This document shows positions 1 to 7,369 of a stretch of 64,000 bases of DNA, piece by piece (position 1 is the stretch's first letter; the number at the start of each line of letters is the position of its first letter). Both the position numbers and the translations under genes were made by a program. This DNA comes from Stutzerimonas frequens (GTDB lineage: Bacteria > Pseudomonadota > Gammaproteobacteria > Pseudomonadales > Pseudomonadaceae), in the NCBI RefSeq assembly GCF_024448335.1, contig NZ_JAMOHM010000003.1, forward strand, positions 186,001 to 250,000. Direction: 5' to 3'. Under the pieces are notes generated by a model. It worked only from the letters and a program-made list of their open reading frames with translations, had not been told where the DNA came from and did no database searches.

Positions 1-3
1 CGC

Positions 4-498
4 GTGTCCCATCCCTACGACATCCTCGATGTGCCCGGCTGTGCCGGTCAGCTGATCTTCACGCCGTGTCCCGGTAGCAAGGGCAGCAGCCTCGACGAGG
101 CGCTGACCACGCTGCAGGCGGCTGGTGCCGAAGCAGTGATCACCTTGATGCCCGCCGAAGAGCTGGCCCGTAACGACGCGAGCCAGCTGCCGCAACTCTG
201 TGCCGAACGCGACCTCGAGTGGTTTCACCTGCCGGTGGCCGACGAACAGGTGCCGCTGGCGGACTTCGATCTGGCCTGGGAAGGGGCGGCAGCTCGGATC
301 CATGAGTTGCTGGATGCCGGCAAGCGCGTCGCTATTCACTGCAAGGGCGGCTCTGGTCGTACCGGGCTGATCGCAGCGCGCATCCTGATCGACCGCGACG
401 TGCCGCGCGCGACAGCCATCGCCTGCGTCCAGGCGCTTCGCCCCAAGGCTATCCAGCATCCGGCGCATGTCGGCTGGATCGAACGCTTCGGCGCATGA
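4..498 (+). CDS. Dual-specificity / protein-tyrosine phosphatase-like protein
   Basis: The 164-residue protein has a cysteine-phosphatase P-loop, [10 protein letters not shown], near residue 113, matching the HCxxGxxR signature of CDKN3-like and dual-specificity phosphatases. A general-acid aspartate is likely in the preceding VADEQVP/ADFD stretch. The fold class differs from the low-molecular-weight ArsC arsenate reductases. It is the first visible gene of a forward run leading through YnfA and GAPDH to ArsJ, so a role in arsenate handling is plausible but inferred. The start used is a GTG at the very edge of the window. An upstream start is possible because the frame is still open, so the gene may lack a few N-terminal codons. 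Confidence 0.8.
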   Translation: MSHPYDILDVPGCAGQLIFTPCPGSKGSSLDEALTTLQAAGAEAVITLMPAEELARNDASQLPQLCAERDLEWFHLPVADEQVPLADFDLAWEGAAARIHELLDAGKRVAIHCKGGSGRTGLIAARILIDRDVPRATAIACVQALRPKAIQHPAHVGWIERFGA

Positions 499-508
499 CG
501 GGCCTCTC

Positions 509-835
509 GTGCTGAATACGCTCGGCTTGTTCGTCATTACCGCGATAGCGGAGATCGTCGGCTGTTATCTGCCGTACCTCTGGCTGAAACAAGGCAAGAG
601 TATCTGGTTGCTGGTTCCGGCGGCGCTTTCCCTGGCGCTGTTCGCCTGGCTGCTGTCACTGCACCCCACCGCCGCCGGACGGGTCTACGCCGCCTACGGT
701 GGCGTTTACGTCGCTGTCGCACTGGTCTGGCTGTGGCTGGTCGACGGTGTTCGCCCCACCGGGTGGGACCTGCTCGGCTGCGCCGTGGCGTTGCTGGGCA
801 TGGCGATCATCATGTTCGCGCCGCGCAATCTCTGA
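509..835 (+). CDS. YnfA family (UPF0060) small membrane protein
   Basis: YnfA family proteins are four-helix inner-membrane proteins related in size and topology to small multidrug-resistance transporters. The family pattern is clear: an early [13 protein letters not shown] segment, [16 protein letters not shown] in the middle and a C-terminal hydrophobic helix. I start at GTG 509, which gives 108 residues, the usual family length. An ATG at 467 would overlap the phosphatase gene by 32 bases and add a non-conserved leader. The gene sits 10 bases after the phosphatase stop and 26 bases before the GAPDH start, so co-transcription is likely. A substrate cannot be read from sequence. Confidence 0.9.
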   Translation: MLNTLGLFVITAIAEIVGCYLPYLWLKQGKSIWLLVPAALSLALFAWLLSLHPTAAGRVYAAYGGVYVAVALVWLWLVDGVRPTGWDLLGCAVALLGMAIIMFAPRNL

Positions 836-861
836 TCCATCATTTCAGGAGCGAGTCATCC

Positions 862-1872
862 ATGAGCATAAAAGTAGGCATCAACGGTTTCGGCCGCATC
901 GGCCGCCTGGCCCTGCGGGCGGCCTGGGATTGGCCGGAGCTGGACTTCGTGCAGATCAACGATCCGGCCGGCGATGCGGCGACCCATGCGCACCTGCTCA
1001 ATTTCGACTCTGTGCATGGCCGCTGGCAGCACGAGGCCAGCGCCGACGGCGACCGCCTGGCCATCAACGGCCGGCGGGTGAAGGTCAGCGCCAACAAGGC
1101 GATCGCCGACACCGATTGGTCGGGCTGCGATCTTGTCATCGAGGCGAGCGGCAAGATGAAGACCGTTGCGGTGCTGCAGCAGTATCTGGAGCAGGGGGTC
1201 AAGCGCGTGGTAGTCAGCGCGCCGGTGAAGGAGGCGGGCGCGCTGAACGTCGTCATGGGCGTCAATGACGGCCTGTACGATCCGGCGCAGCACCGCATCG
1301 TCACCGCGGCGTCCTGCACCACCAACTGCCTGGCACCGGTGGTCAAGGTGATCCACGAGCAGCTCGGCATCCGCCACGGTTCGATCACCACCATCCATGA
1401 CCTGACCAATACGCAGAGCATTCTTGATCAGCCGTACAAGGATCTGCGCCGCGCCCGCGCCTCGGGCATGAGCCTGATTCCCACCACCACCGGCTCGGCC
1501 ACGGCGATCGCCGAGATATTTCCCGAGCTGCGCGGCAAGCTGAACGGCCATGCCGTGCGCGTGCCGCTGGCCAATGCCTCGCTCACCGACTGCGTGTTCG
1601 AGGTGGAGCGCAGCACCGATGTCGCAGAGGTGAACCGGTTGCTGCAGGCTGCAGCGGAGGGCGAGCTCAAGGGCATTCTCGGCTACGAGGAGCGGCCGCT
1701 GGTTTCCATTGATTACCGCACCGACCCGCGCTCGTCGATCATCGATGCGCTGTCGACCATGGTGGTCAACGGCACGCAGGTGAAGATCTACGCGTGGTAC
1801 GACAACGAGTGGGGCTACGCCAACCGCACCGTTGAACTGGCGCGCAAGGTTGGGCTAGCCGACATTTGCTAG
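862..1872 (+). CDS. gapdh: ArsJ-associated glyceraldehyde-3-phosphate dehydrogenase
   Basis: This is a 336-residue type I GAPDH. It has the Rossmann start INGFGRIGR, the catalytic cysteine in [10 protein letters not shown] near residue 152, the catalytic-histidine region around HDLTNTQ, and the C-terminal [11 protein letters not shown]. The start at ATG 862 has a good upstream CAGGAG; longer reading of the frame overlaps YnfA. Its position immediately before ArsJ points to the known pair in which GAPDH uses arsenate in place of phosphate to make 1-arseno-3-phosphoglycerate, which ArsJ exports. That role is from family knowledge plus neighbourhood. A housekeeping glycolytic or gluconeogenic role is the alternative. 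Confidence 0.92.
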   Translation: MSIKVGINGFGRIGRLALRAAWDWPELDFVQINDPAGDAATHAHLLNFDSVHGRWQHEASADGDRLAINGRRVKVSANKAIADTDWSGCDLVIEASGKMKTVAVLQQYLEQGVKRVVVSAPVKEAGALNVVMGVNDGLYDPAQHRIVTAASCTTNCLAPVVKVIHEQLGIRHGSITTIHDLTNTQSILDQPYKDLRRARASGMSLIPTTTGSATAIAEIFPELRGKLNGHAVRVPLANASLTDCVFEVERSTDVAEVNRLLQAAAEGELKGILGYEERPLVSIDYRTDPRSSIIDALSTMVVNGTQVKIYAWYDNEWGYANRTVELARKVGLADIC

Positions 1873-1888
1873 GGCGTACATCCCGTAG

Positions 1889-1906
1889 GGTGGGCTTCAG
1901 CCCACC
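1889..1906. repeat. REP-like palindrome between gapdh and arsJ
   Basis: An 8-base perfect inverted repeat (GGTGGGCT / AGCCCACC) with a two-base centre lies 16 bases after the GAPDH stop. Palindromes of this sort recur in intergenic DNA of pseudomonads. It could fold as an mRNA hairpin that trims or partly terminates the transcript between gapdh and arsJ. No T-run follows, so strong termination is unlikely. I saw no second copy in the window. Confidence 0.5.
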
Positions 1907-1983
1907 ATTCAGCCCGGCGTCTGAGGTGGGCCGAGCGGGTTCGCGCCTTATCAGTGATCCGTACATATTTATGAGCCGCCGCC

Positions 1984-3198
1984 ATGCATGCTCTGCAACG
2001 TCTCGCGCCGGAAATCCGCCAGTACCTGGTGGTAACCGGTAACTACTGGGCCTTCACCCTCACCGACGGCGCGCTGCGCATGCTGGTGGTGCTGCACTTC
2101 CATGCGCTGGGCTACTCGCCCTTGCAGATCGCCGCGCTGTTCCTGTTCTACGAAATATTCGGCGTCGTCACCAACCTGATTGGCGGGTACCTCGGTGCGC
2201 GGCTTGGTCTGAACCGTACGATGAACCTCGGCTTGGCGCTGCAGGTCGCGGCCCTGCTAATGCTCACCGTACCGGCCACATGGCTGACCGTGCCCTGGGT
2301 AATGGGCGCGCAGGCGCTTTCCGGCATCGCCAAGGATCTGAACAAGATGTCCGCCAAGAGCTCGATCAAGCTTCTAGTGCCGGACAGCCAGCAGGGCACG
2401 CTCTACAAGTGGGTCGCCATCCTCACTGGCTCGAAGAACGCGCTCAAGGGCGTGGGCTTCTTTCTCGGCGGCGCGCTGCTCAGTCTGCTGGGATTCGCCG
2501 GCGCGGTGCTGGCGATGGCTGCCGTGCTGGCGCTGATCTGGCTGGCCAGCCTGGTGCTGCTGAAAAAGGATCTCGGCAAGGCCAAGGCCAAGCCCAAGTT
2601 CCGCGACATCCTGTCCAAGAGTCGCGCGATCAACGTGTTGTCCGCGGCGCGCCTGTTCCTGTTCGGCGCGCGAGACGTCTGGTTCGTGGTGGCTTTGCCG
2701 GTGTATCTGAGCGCGGTTTTCGGCTGGGACTTCTGGATGGTCGGTGGCTTCCTTGCGTGCTGGATCATCGGTTACGGCATTGTCCAGTCGGTCGCACCGG
2801 CGATCACCGGCAAACGCAGTGGCAAGGTCCCGGATGGGCGCGCGGCTTTCCTATGGGCAGCGTCGCTGGCCGCGTTGCCTGCGGCCATTGCGGTCGGGCT
2901 GGCGGGCGCTGCGTCGCCGCAGTGGGTGCTGATCGGCGGGCTGCTGCTATTTGGCGTGCTGTTCGCGGTGAATTCGTCGCTGCACAGCTATCTGATCGTC
3001 AGCTACGCCAAGGAAGATGGCGTCTCGCTGGATGTAGGCTTCTATTACATGTCCAACGCGCTGGGTCGATTGGTCGGCACGCTGCTCTCGGGTTGGGTGT
3101 TCCAGGCCTACGGCCTGCAGGCTTGCCTGTGGGTGTCGTCGCTGTTCCTGCTGCTCGCCGCGCTTATCTCTCTGTGGTTGCCGCGACACCACGGGTGA
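1984..3198 (+). CDS. arsJ: Organoarsenical efflux MFS transporter ArsJ
   Basis: The 404-residue protein is an MFS-type carrier with about eleven to twelve hydrophobic segments. It carries the stretch I associate with ArsJ: YWAFTLTDGALRMLVVLHFH near the N-terminus, followed by GIAKDLNKMSAKSSIK. ArsJ exports 1-arseno-3-phosphoglycerate, which then breaks down outside the cell to arsenate, so GAPDH plus ArsJ forms an arsenate efflux route. It follows GAPDH by 111 bases containing a REP-like palindrome. No arsR, arsB or arsC is visible; they may lie left of the window. Confidence 0.9.
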   Translation: MHALQRLAPEIRQYLVVTGNYWAFTLTDGALRMLVVLHFHALGYSPLQIAALFLFYEIFGVVTNLIGGYLGARLGLNRTMNLGLALQVAALLMLTVPATWLTVPWVMGAQALSGIAKDLNKMSAKSSIKLLVPDSQQGTLYKWVAILTGSKNALKGVGFFLGGALLSLLGFAGAVLAMAAVLALIWLASLVLLKKDLGKAKAKPKFRDILSKSRAINVLSAARLFLFGARDVWFVVALPVYLSAVFGWDFWMVGGFLACWIIGYGIVQSVAPAITGKRSGKVPDGRAAFLWAASLAALPAAIAVGLAGAASPQWVLIGGLLLFGVLFAVNSSLHSYLIVSYAKEDGVSLDVGFYYMSNALGRLVGTLLSGWVFQAYGLQACLWVSSLFLLLAALISLWLPRHHG

Positions 3199-3199
3199 A

Positions 3200-3230
3200 G
3201 GGCAGGGCGCTCGCGAGGTCGGCCCTGCCC
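3200..3230 (+). terminator. Hairpin after arsJ
   Basis: A 9-base perfect stem (GGGCAGGGC / GCCCTGCCC) with a 13-base loop begins two bases after the arsJ stop. It lacks a clear T-run, so it may be a weak terminator or a 3' end stabiliser for the arsenic operon. Confidence 0.55.
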
Positions 3231-3280
3231 GCTAGACCGGCAGGATTCGCTCCGCTCGCCATTGGCGTTGCCTGAACGGA

Positions 3281-3460
3281 TCAGTGAGACGGGGCTGTCC
3301 TTAGCATGCCAATGTCTGCCGAGGCTCTCTGCATCAGCGCTGCAGCGTTCGGCCCTGCTTTTTCCTGCCCGCTGCGACGACCACGACGCCAGTGCGCCAT
3401 CGGCTGCAGTGCGCTGATATCCGAACGGGTTACCAGTTCTTCGAGTGATCGCTTGCTCAT
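3281..3460 (-). CDS. Small basic hypothetical protein
   Basis: A 59-residue reading frame starting MSKRSLEELV with an arginine-rich centre (HWRRGRRSG). It is supported by a GAGGA ribosome site seven bases before ATG 3460. A longer in-frame start at 3523 lacks this support. I do not recognise the family. It lies 132 bases downstream of the RES toxin gene on the same strand, so it could be a third gene of that transcript or an independent small gene. Confidence is limited because short open frames arise by chance in G+C-rich DNA. Confidence 0.4.
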   Translation of the reverse strand: MSKRSLEELVTRSDISALQPMAHWRRGRRSGQEKAGPNAAALMQRASADIGMLRTAPSH

Positions 3461-3592
3461 CGTCGCGTCCTCACATCGTCTGTTCGGGGGAGCGTCCGTG
3501 CGCCATGGGGAGTCCTTGAGCAAAGGATGCGCGGAGTTTGTTACAGCTGGTTGGCAGTGACGGGCGTGCGGACGAGCGGCGCCGGGGTGGGC

Positions 3593-4291
3593 CTACGGCG
3601 AAACCTCGCCGATGGCGCTCACACTGGTAATGCCGGCGTTCCAGATCATCTCGTAATGGGCGGTCTGGACAATGGAGAGCACATTGCGCGGCGTCATGAG
3701 CGCCCAGCAATGCTGGCCAGGCTTGCGCACCGAGCGGTAGCGCAGACCTGCAAAGCCGTCCTGCCGGAGCTGACGACCGAACTGGCGCGCCGCGGAATAA
3801 TCGTTCGGATCATAGATCGGGTCGGTCAGCGCGACGGTCGTGGCATCCAGCAGGCCTGCCTCGTCGAACTGGCACGACAATCCGCGAAAGACGAAGCGCT
3901 CGAAGTTCAGACCCACCACGCCGGACCAGTACAGCTCCTGGTGATGGCGCACTTCGGCAAGGGCCGTTTCCATACTGTCGGCCAGGTAGAGCACGCCGTA
4001 GCTGCCATCGCTGAAACGCGAGCCGGAGGGATTCACATGGGTGAACGGAGCGGTGGCATAGGAGCAGCCGGGAATGCCGAACGGGATCTCGCCGCGGGGA
4101 ATCAGCTCGAGTCGGCCGGTCTCGTTGTGCAGGCGCGGGTTCGTCAGGGCTTGGAGCTGATAAAGCATGTCGAACTCATCGGCGTCGGCCACGTCATCGA
4201 ACAGCTCGATGGGCGGAAACTTGGAGTTCACCAATCGATACGCCTGCAGCTTCGCCGGCGGCCGAACCGGCAGCCGCTTCGGCACTACCAC
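3593..4291 (-). CDS. RES-domain toxin (NAD+-degrading family)
   Basis: The 232-residue protein carries the RES domain. Visible signs are an early AYRLVNSKFPP, the segment SYGVLYLADSMETALAEVRHH in mid-protein, and a C-terminal region with GLRYRSVRKPG. In characterised RES/Xre modules the RES protein depletes NAD+ and is held by its antitoxin. It lies directly downstream of the Xre/MbcA-type antitoxin gene with a 7-base overlap, the normal antitoxin-first order. The protein is full length with no frameshift, so the module may be active. Confidence 0.88.
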   Translation of the reverse strand: MVVPKRLPVRPPAKLQAYRLVNSKFPPIELFDDVADADEFDMLYQLQALTNPRLHNETGRLELIPRGEIPFGIPGCSYATAPFTHVNPSGSRFSDGSYGVLYLADSMETALAEVRHHQELYWSGVVGLNFERFVFRGLSCQFDEAGLLDATTVALTDPIYDPNDYSAARQFGRQLRQDGFAGLRYRSVRKPGQHCWALMTPRNVLSIVQTAHYEMIWNAGITSVSAIGEVSP

Positions 4292-4689
4292 TGCGCGCCC
4301 CGCAGACTGTCGATCCGCCGAAATGTCTCGTACAGCGAAATCATGTCGCCCTGCGCCATGACCTCCAGCGGTGAACGGCCGTTGAAGAACTCGTTGTGAT
4401 TGGGCATTCCAGGGAAACCGTAGGTGTTCTCCGGATTATCGAAGATCAGTCGCAGCGCGGCGTGGATATTGAGGATGAAACTGATGCGCTGCATCTGATC
4501 CGGATCCAGGCTCACCGACCAGTCGGCATTACGCAACTTGGCGCGCGCATGAGTGCTGCGGGAGATACGCAGAATTCGACAGGCCTGTTCAGTCGTGGCC
4601 TGCCATTTGTCCAGAATATTCACCGCAGCGCGCAATCCAGTTGTGCATTGATCCTTGGAAAAAGCGGTTACTTGAAGGGTGGCTGACAT
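4285..4689 (-). CDS. Xre/MbcA/ParS-type antitoxin
   Basis: The 134-residue protein has an N-terminal helix-turn-helix-like part (around ATTEQACRILRISRSTHARAK) and a C-terminal toxin-binding part with NTYGFPGMPNHNEFFNGRSPLEVMAQGD, typical of antitoxins paired with RES toxins. It probably neutralises the toxin and represses its own promoter, as usual in the family. The gene comes first, and its end overlaps the toxin start by 7 bases. Upstream is an A+T-rich stretch with inverted repeats that could be the operator. Confidence 0.88.
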   Translation of the reverse strand: MSATLQVTAFSKDQCTTGLRAAVNILDKWQATTEQACRILRISRSTHARAKLRNADWSVSLDPDQMQRISFILNIHAALRLIFDNPENTYGFPGMPNHNEFFNGRSPLEVMAQGDMISLYETFRRIDSLRGAQW

Positions 4690-4706
4690 GGCAATGGTTC
4701 CGACAG

Positions 4707-4736
4707 TTTGTGTCTATAGATACAGATTAGCACAAA
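4707..4736. promoter_or_regulatory. Candidate operator/promoter of the RES/Xre module
   Basis: Just upstream of the antitoxin ATG is an A+T-rich stretch unlike its surroundings. TTTGTG (4707-4712) and CACAAA (4731-4736) form an inverted repeat enclosing the 8-base palindrome TCTATAGA (4713-4720). This suits autoregulation by the Xre protein. It is judged from symmetry and position only. Confidence 0.4.
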
Positions 4737-4913
4737 TTCATTCTAAAGATTTATAGAGGCGCCGATATTGCCCGCAACTTAACGCCCAACAAACGTGAAG
4801 GGCTTGAAGTACGCACAATCGAGCGCATCCGATCTTTGAGCGGCTGATGGGATATATAGGAGGGATATTCGAATGGGCTGCGCCGGCGCCAGTTGCTGGA
4901 ACCAACGGAAGTT

Positions 4914-5000
4914 TGGTGCCCGGAGCGGGGGTCGAACCCGCATACCCTTTCGGATGAGAGATTTTAAGTCTCTTGCGTATACCAATTTCGCCATCCGGGC
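4914..5000 (-). tRNA. leuX-like: tRNA-Leu (anticodon UAA)
   Basis: On the reverse strand the sequence reads as a complete 87-base class II tRNA. The acceptor stem GCCCGGA pairs with TCCGGGC and is followed by discriminator A and an encoded CCA. The D-arm carries AATTGGTA. The anticodon stem AGAGA/TCTCT has the loop CTTAAAA, giving anticodon TAA. A long variable arm and the T-arm with GGTTCGACCCC follow. It decodes UUA and UUG. I saw no repeat of its 3' end that would mark an integrated island. Confidence 0.96.
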
Positions 5001-5089
5001 GGAGGCTGCGTCGCAGCGCGCCGATGGGGAATCGGCGGCGCAGGACTATAACCAGCCTCCGACGCCCACGCAACCCGAACGACCGGCGT

Positions 5090-7369
5090 TCATCCACCAG
5101 AACTGCCAGACAAGGCCCACCACCCGGGCAACAGGCGACGCACCTGCGGACGGCCAAAACGGTCGTCGATCAGATGCACGACGCCCTCGTCCTGCTGTGT
5201 GCGGATCACTCGGCCGGCGGCCTGCACGACCTTTTGCAACCCTGGGTAGAGATAGGTGTAGTCGTAACCGTGGCCGCGCCCGAACATCTCGTCGAGCCGT
5301 ATCTTGAACTGTTCGTTGACCGGGTTGACCTGCGGCAGGCCAAGGGTCGCGATGAAGGCACCGATCAGGCGCTGGCCGGGGAGGTCGATGCCTTCGGCGA
5401 ATGCGCCGCCAAGCACGGCGAAACCGATTCCTTTGCTGCGTTCGGTAAAGCGATCGAGAAAGGCATTGCGCGCCGCTTCCTGCATGCCGCGGGTCTGCTC
5501 CCAGAAGGGTACGTCCGGGCATTGCTCGCGCAGCAGCACGGTGACCTGTTGCAGGTAATCGAAGCTGCTGAAGAAGGCCAGGTAGTTGCCGGGACGCTCG
5601 CGGTACTGACGGGCAATCAGTTCGACCACAGCGCCCAGCGAGGCCTGCCGGTGCTGATAACGGGTCGAAACATGCTCGGCCAGGCAGACGCGCAGCTGCC
5701 GGCTCTGGAACGGCGATTCGACGTCGATCCAGGCGGTGGCGGCGGGCAGGCCCAGCATGTCGGCATGGAATCTGCGCGGGCTCAACGTGGCGGAGAACAG
5801 CACACTGGAACGCGCCTGCGCCAGGCGGGGAGCCAGAAAGGGGGCGGGAACCACATTGCGCAGGCAAAGGATCGAACGACGGGCCTTGCTGCGAGCAGTC
5901 GCCGGCAACAGGCTGATGTCGAACAGCGAGTGTTCACCGAACAGCTCGGCGACACGGCAGAAATGCATGGCGTCGAAATAGGCCCGTTGCAGCTCCGCAT
6001 CCAGCCCTGCAGGTTGCTCGCCCAGATAGTCGGTGATGACGCTGACCGCCTGCTGCAGCGCGCCGAGCAACTTGAGCGGCAACTCCGGTTGCACCTGGTA
6101 GTCCGCCAGCTGTTCGCGATGCAGGTCGTTCCAGCAGCGCTGTACTCGACCAAGTGGGCGTTTCAAGAGCGCCGGTGCCTTGCTGCCGAGACCGGCGAAG
6201 GCCCGCTGATCGAGCTCGGCGCTGTACATGCCACGTGCCCGGTCGAGCAGGTTGTGCGCCTCGTCCACCAGCAGGCAGATGCGCCAGTCGTTGGCCAGCG
6301 TCAGGCCGTGGAGGAGGGCGCTGCTATCGAAGTAATAGTTGTAGTCACCGACCACCACGTCCGCCCAGCGTGCCAGCTCCTGACTGAGGTAATAGGGACA
6401 GACCTGATGGGCAAGCGCCACTTCGCGCAGGGCAGCCTGGTCGAGCTGGACCTGCCCCAGCGCGGCGGCCCGCGCCGCGGGCAGGCGGTCGTAGAAGCCG
6501 CGGGCGAGCGGGCAGGATTCGCCATGACAGGCCTTGTCCGGGTGTTCGCAGGTCTTTTCGCGCGCCACCAGCTCCAGTACCCGCAGTCCATGGTTGGCGT
6601 TGCGTTGCAGCGTCTGCAGCGCATCCAGTGCCAGGCGTCGACCGGACGTCTTGGCGGCGAGAAAGAACAGCTTGTCCAGCCGCTGCCCCGGGAATGCCTT
6701 GAGCTGCGGGAACAGGGTGCCAAGCGTCTTACCGATGCCGGTAGGCGCCTGCGCCATGAGCGTGGTGCTCGTGCAGGCAGCCTTGTACACCGCCTCGGCC
6801 AGTTGCCGCTGGCCGGTGCGAAAGTCGTCGTGGGGAAAGCGCAGGGCGGAAAGTGCCTGGTCGCGCGCAGCGCGGTGGGCCATTTCCTGTGCGGCCCAGT
6901 CGATGAACGCCTGACACTGGGTCTCGAAGAACACGCGCAGCTGTGCTGCGGTGTGACGCTCGACGAACAGCGTTTCCTTGTGGCTGGTGACGTCGAAATA
7001 GACCAGTGCCAGTTCGAGTTCATCGAGCCCGCGTGTCTGACACAGCAGCCAGCCATAGATCTTCGCCTGCGCCCAGTGCAACTGGCGATGATTGGCGGGC
7101 TGGCGTTCCAGGTCGCCGCGAAAGGTCTTGATCTCTTCCAGGCGATTGCGCGCCGGGTCGTAGCCATCGGCACGGCCGCGCACGCTCAGTTGCCCGTATT
7201 GCCCCTCCAGGGCGATCTCGCGCTCGTAGCCATCGCCACGCCTGGCGGTGACCTGGGCGTGCCCGGCGATGCCTTCCAGCGCGGTGGGCGAGGGCGTGAA
7301 GCGCAGATCCAGATCGCCGACCTTGGCCGTGAATTCGCAGAGCGCGCGCACCGCGACCCGATAGCTCAC
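5090..7369 (-). CDS. Rad3/DinG-like ATP-dependent DNA helicase with N-terminal PD-(D/E)XK-like region
   Basis: About 759 residues. The first ~200 residues contain a nuclease-like LEEIKTF motif. Then come Walker A QAPTGIGKT, a cysteine set (CEHPDKACHGESC with a later CPYY) typical of XPD-type iron-sulphur clusters, the DEAH motif LVDEAHN, FSATLSP, and motif VI QAAGRVIRTQQDEG. It should unwind DNA 5' to 3', as XPD-family enzymes do. The GTG start at 7369 overlaps the upstream nuclease stop as GTGA, implying translational coupling and joint action in repair. A start further upstream would run inside the nuclease gene. Confidence 0.88.
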   Translation of the reverse strand: MSYRVAVRALCEFTAKVGDLDLRFTPSPTALEGIAGHAQVTARRGDGYEREIALEGQYGQLSVRGRADGYDPARNRLEEIKTFRGDLERQPANHRQLHWAQAKIYGWLLCQTRGLDELELALVYFDVTSHKETLFVERHTAAQLRVFFETQCQAFIDWAAQEMAHRAARDQALSALRFPHDDFRTGQRQLAEAVYKAACTSTTLMAQAPTGIGKTLGTLFPQLKAFPGQRLDKLFFLAAKTSGRRLALDALQTLQRNANHGLRVLELVAREKTCEHPDKACHGESCPLARGFYDRLPAARAAALGQVQLDQAALREVALAHQVCPYYLSQELARWADVVVGDYNYYFDSSALLHGLTLANDWRICLLVDEAHNLLDRARGMYSAELDQRAFAGLGSKAPALLKRPLGRVQRCWNDLHREQLADYQVQPELPLKLLGALQQAVSVITDYLGEQPAGLDAELQRAYFDAMHFCRVAELFGEHSLFDISLLPATARSKARRSILCLRNVVPAPFLAPRLAQARSSVLFSATLSPRRFHADMLGLPAATAWIDVESPFQSRQLRVCLAEHVSTRYQHRQASLGAVVELIARQYRERPGNYLAFFSSFDYLQQVTVLLREQCPDVPFWEQTRGMQEAARNAFLDRFTERSKGIGFAVLGGAFAEGIDLPGQRLIGAFIATLGLPQVNPVNEQFKIRLDEMFGRGHGYDYTYLYPGLQKVVQAAGRVIRTQQDEGVVHLIDDRFGRPQVRRLLPGWWALSGSSGG

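Noticed and set aside
4-498. ArsC-type arsenate reductase
   Set aside because: The P-loop is internal ([10 protein letters not shown]) as in dual-specificity phosphatases; ArsC of the LMW-PTP type has its CX5R near the N-terminus.
4914-5000. tRNA-Leu as an integration site with an adjacent genomic island
   Set aside because: No direct repeat of the tRNA 3' end, integrase or phage gene was seen within the window; only the toxin-antitoxin pair lies on the 3' side.
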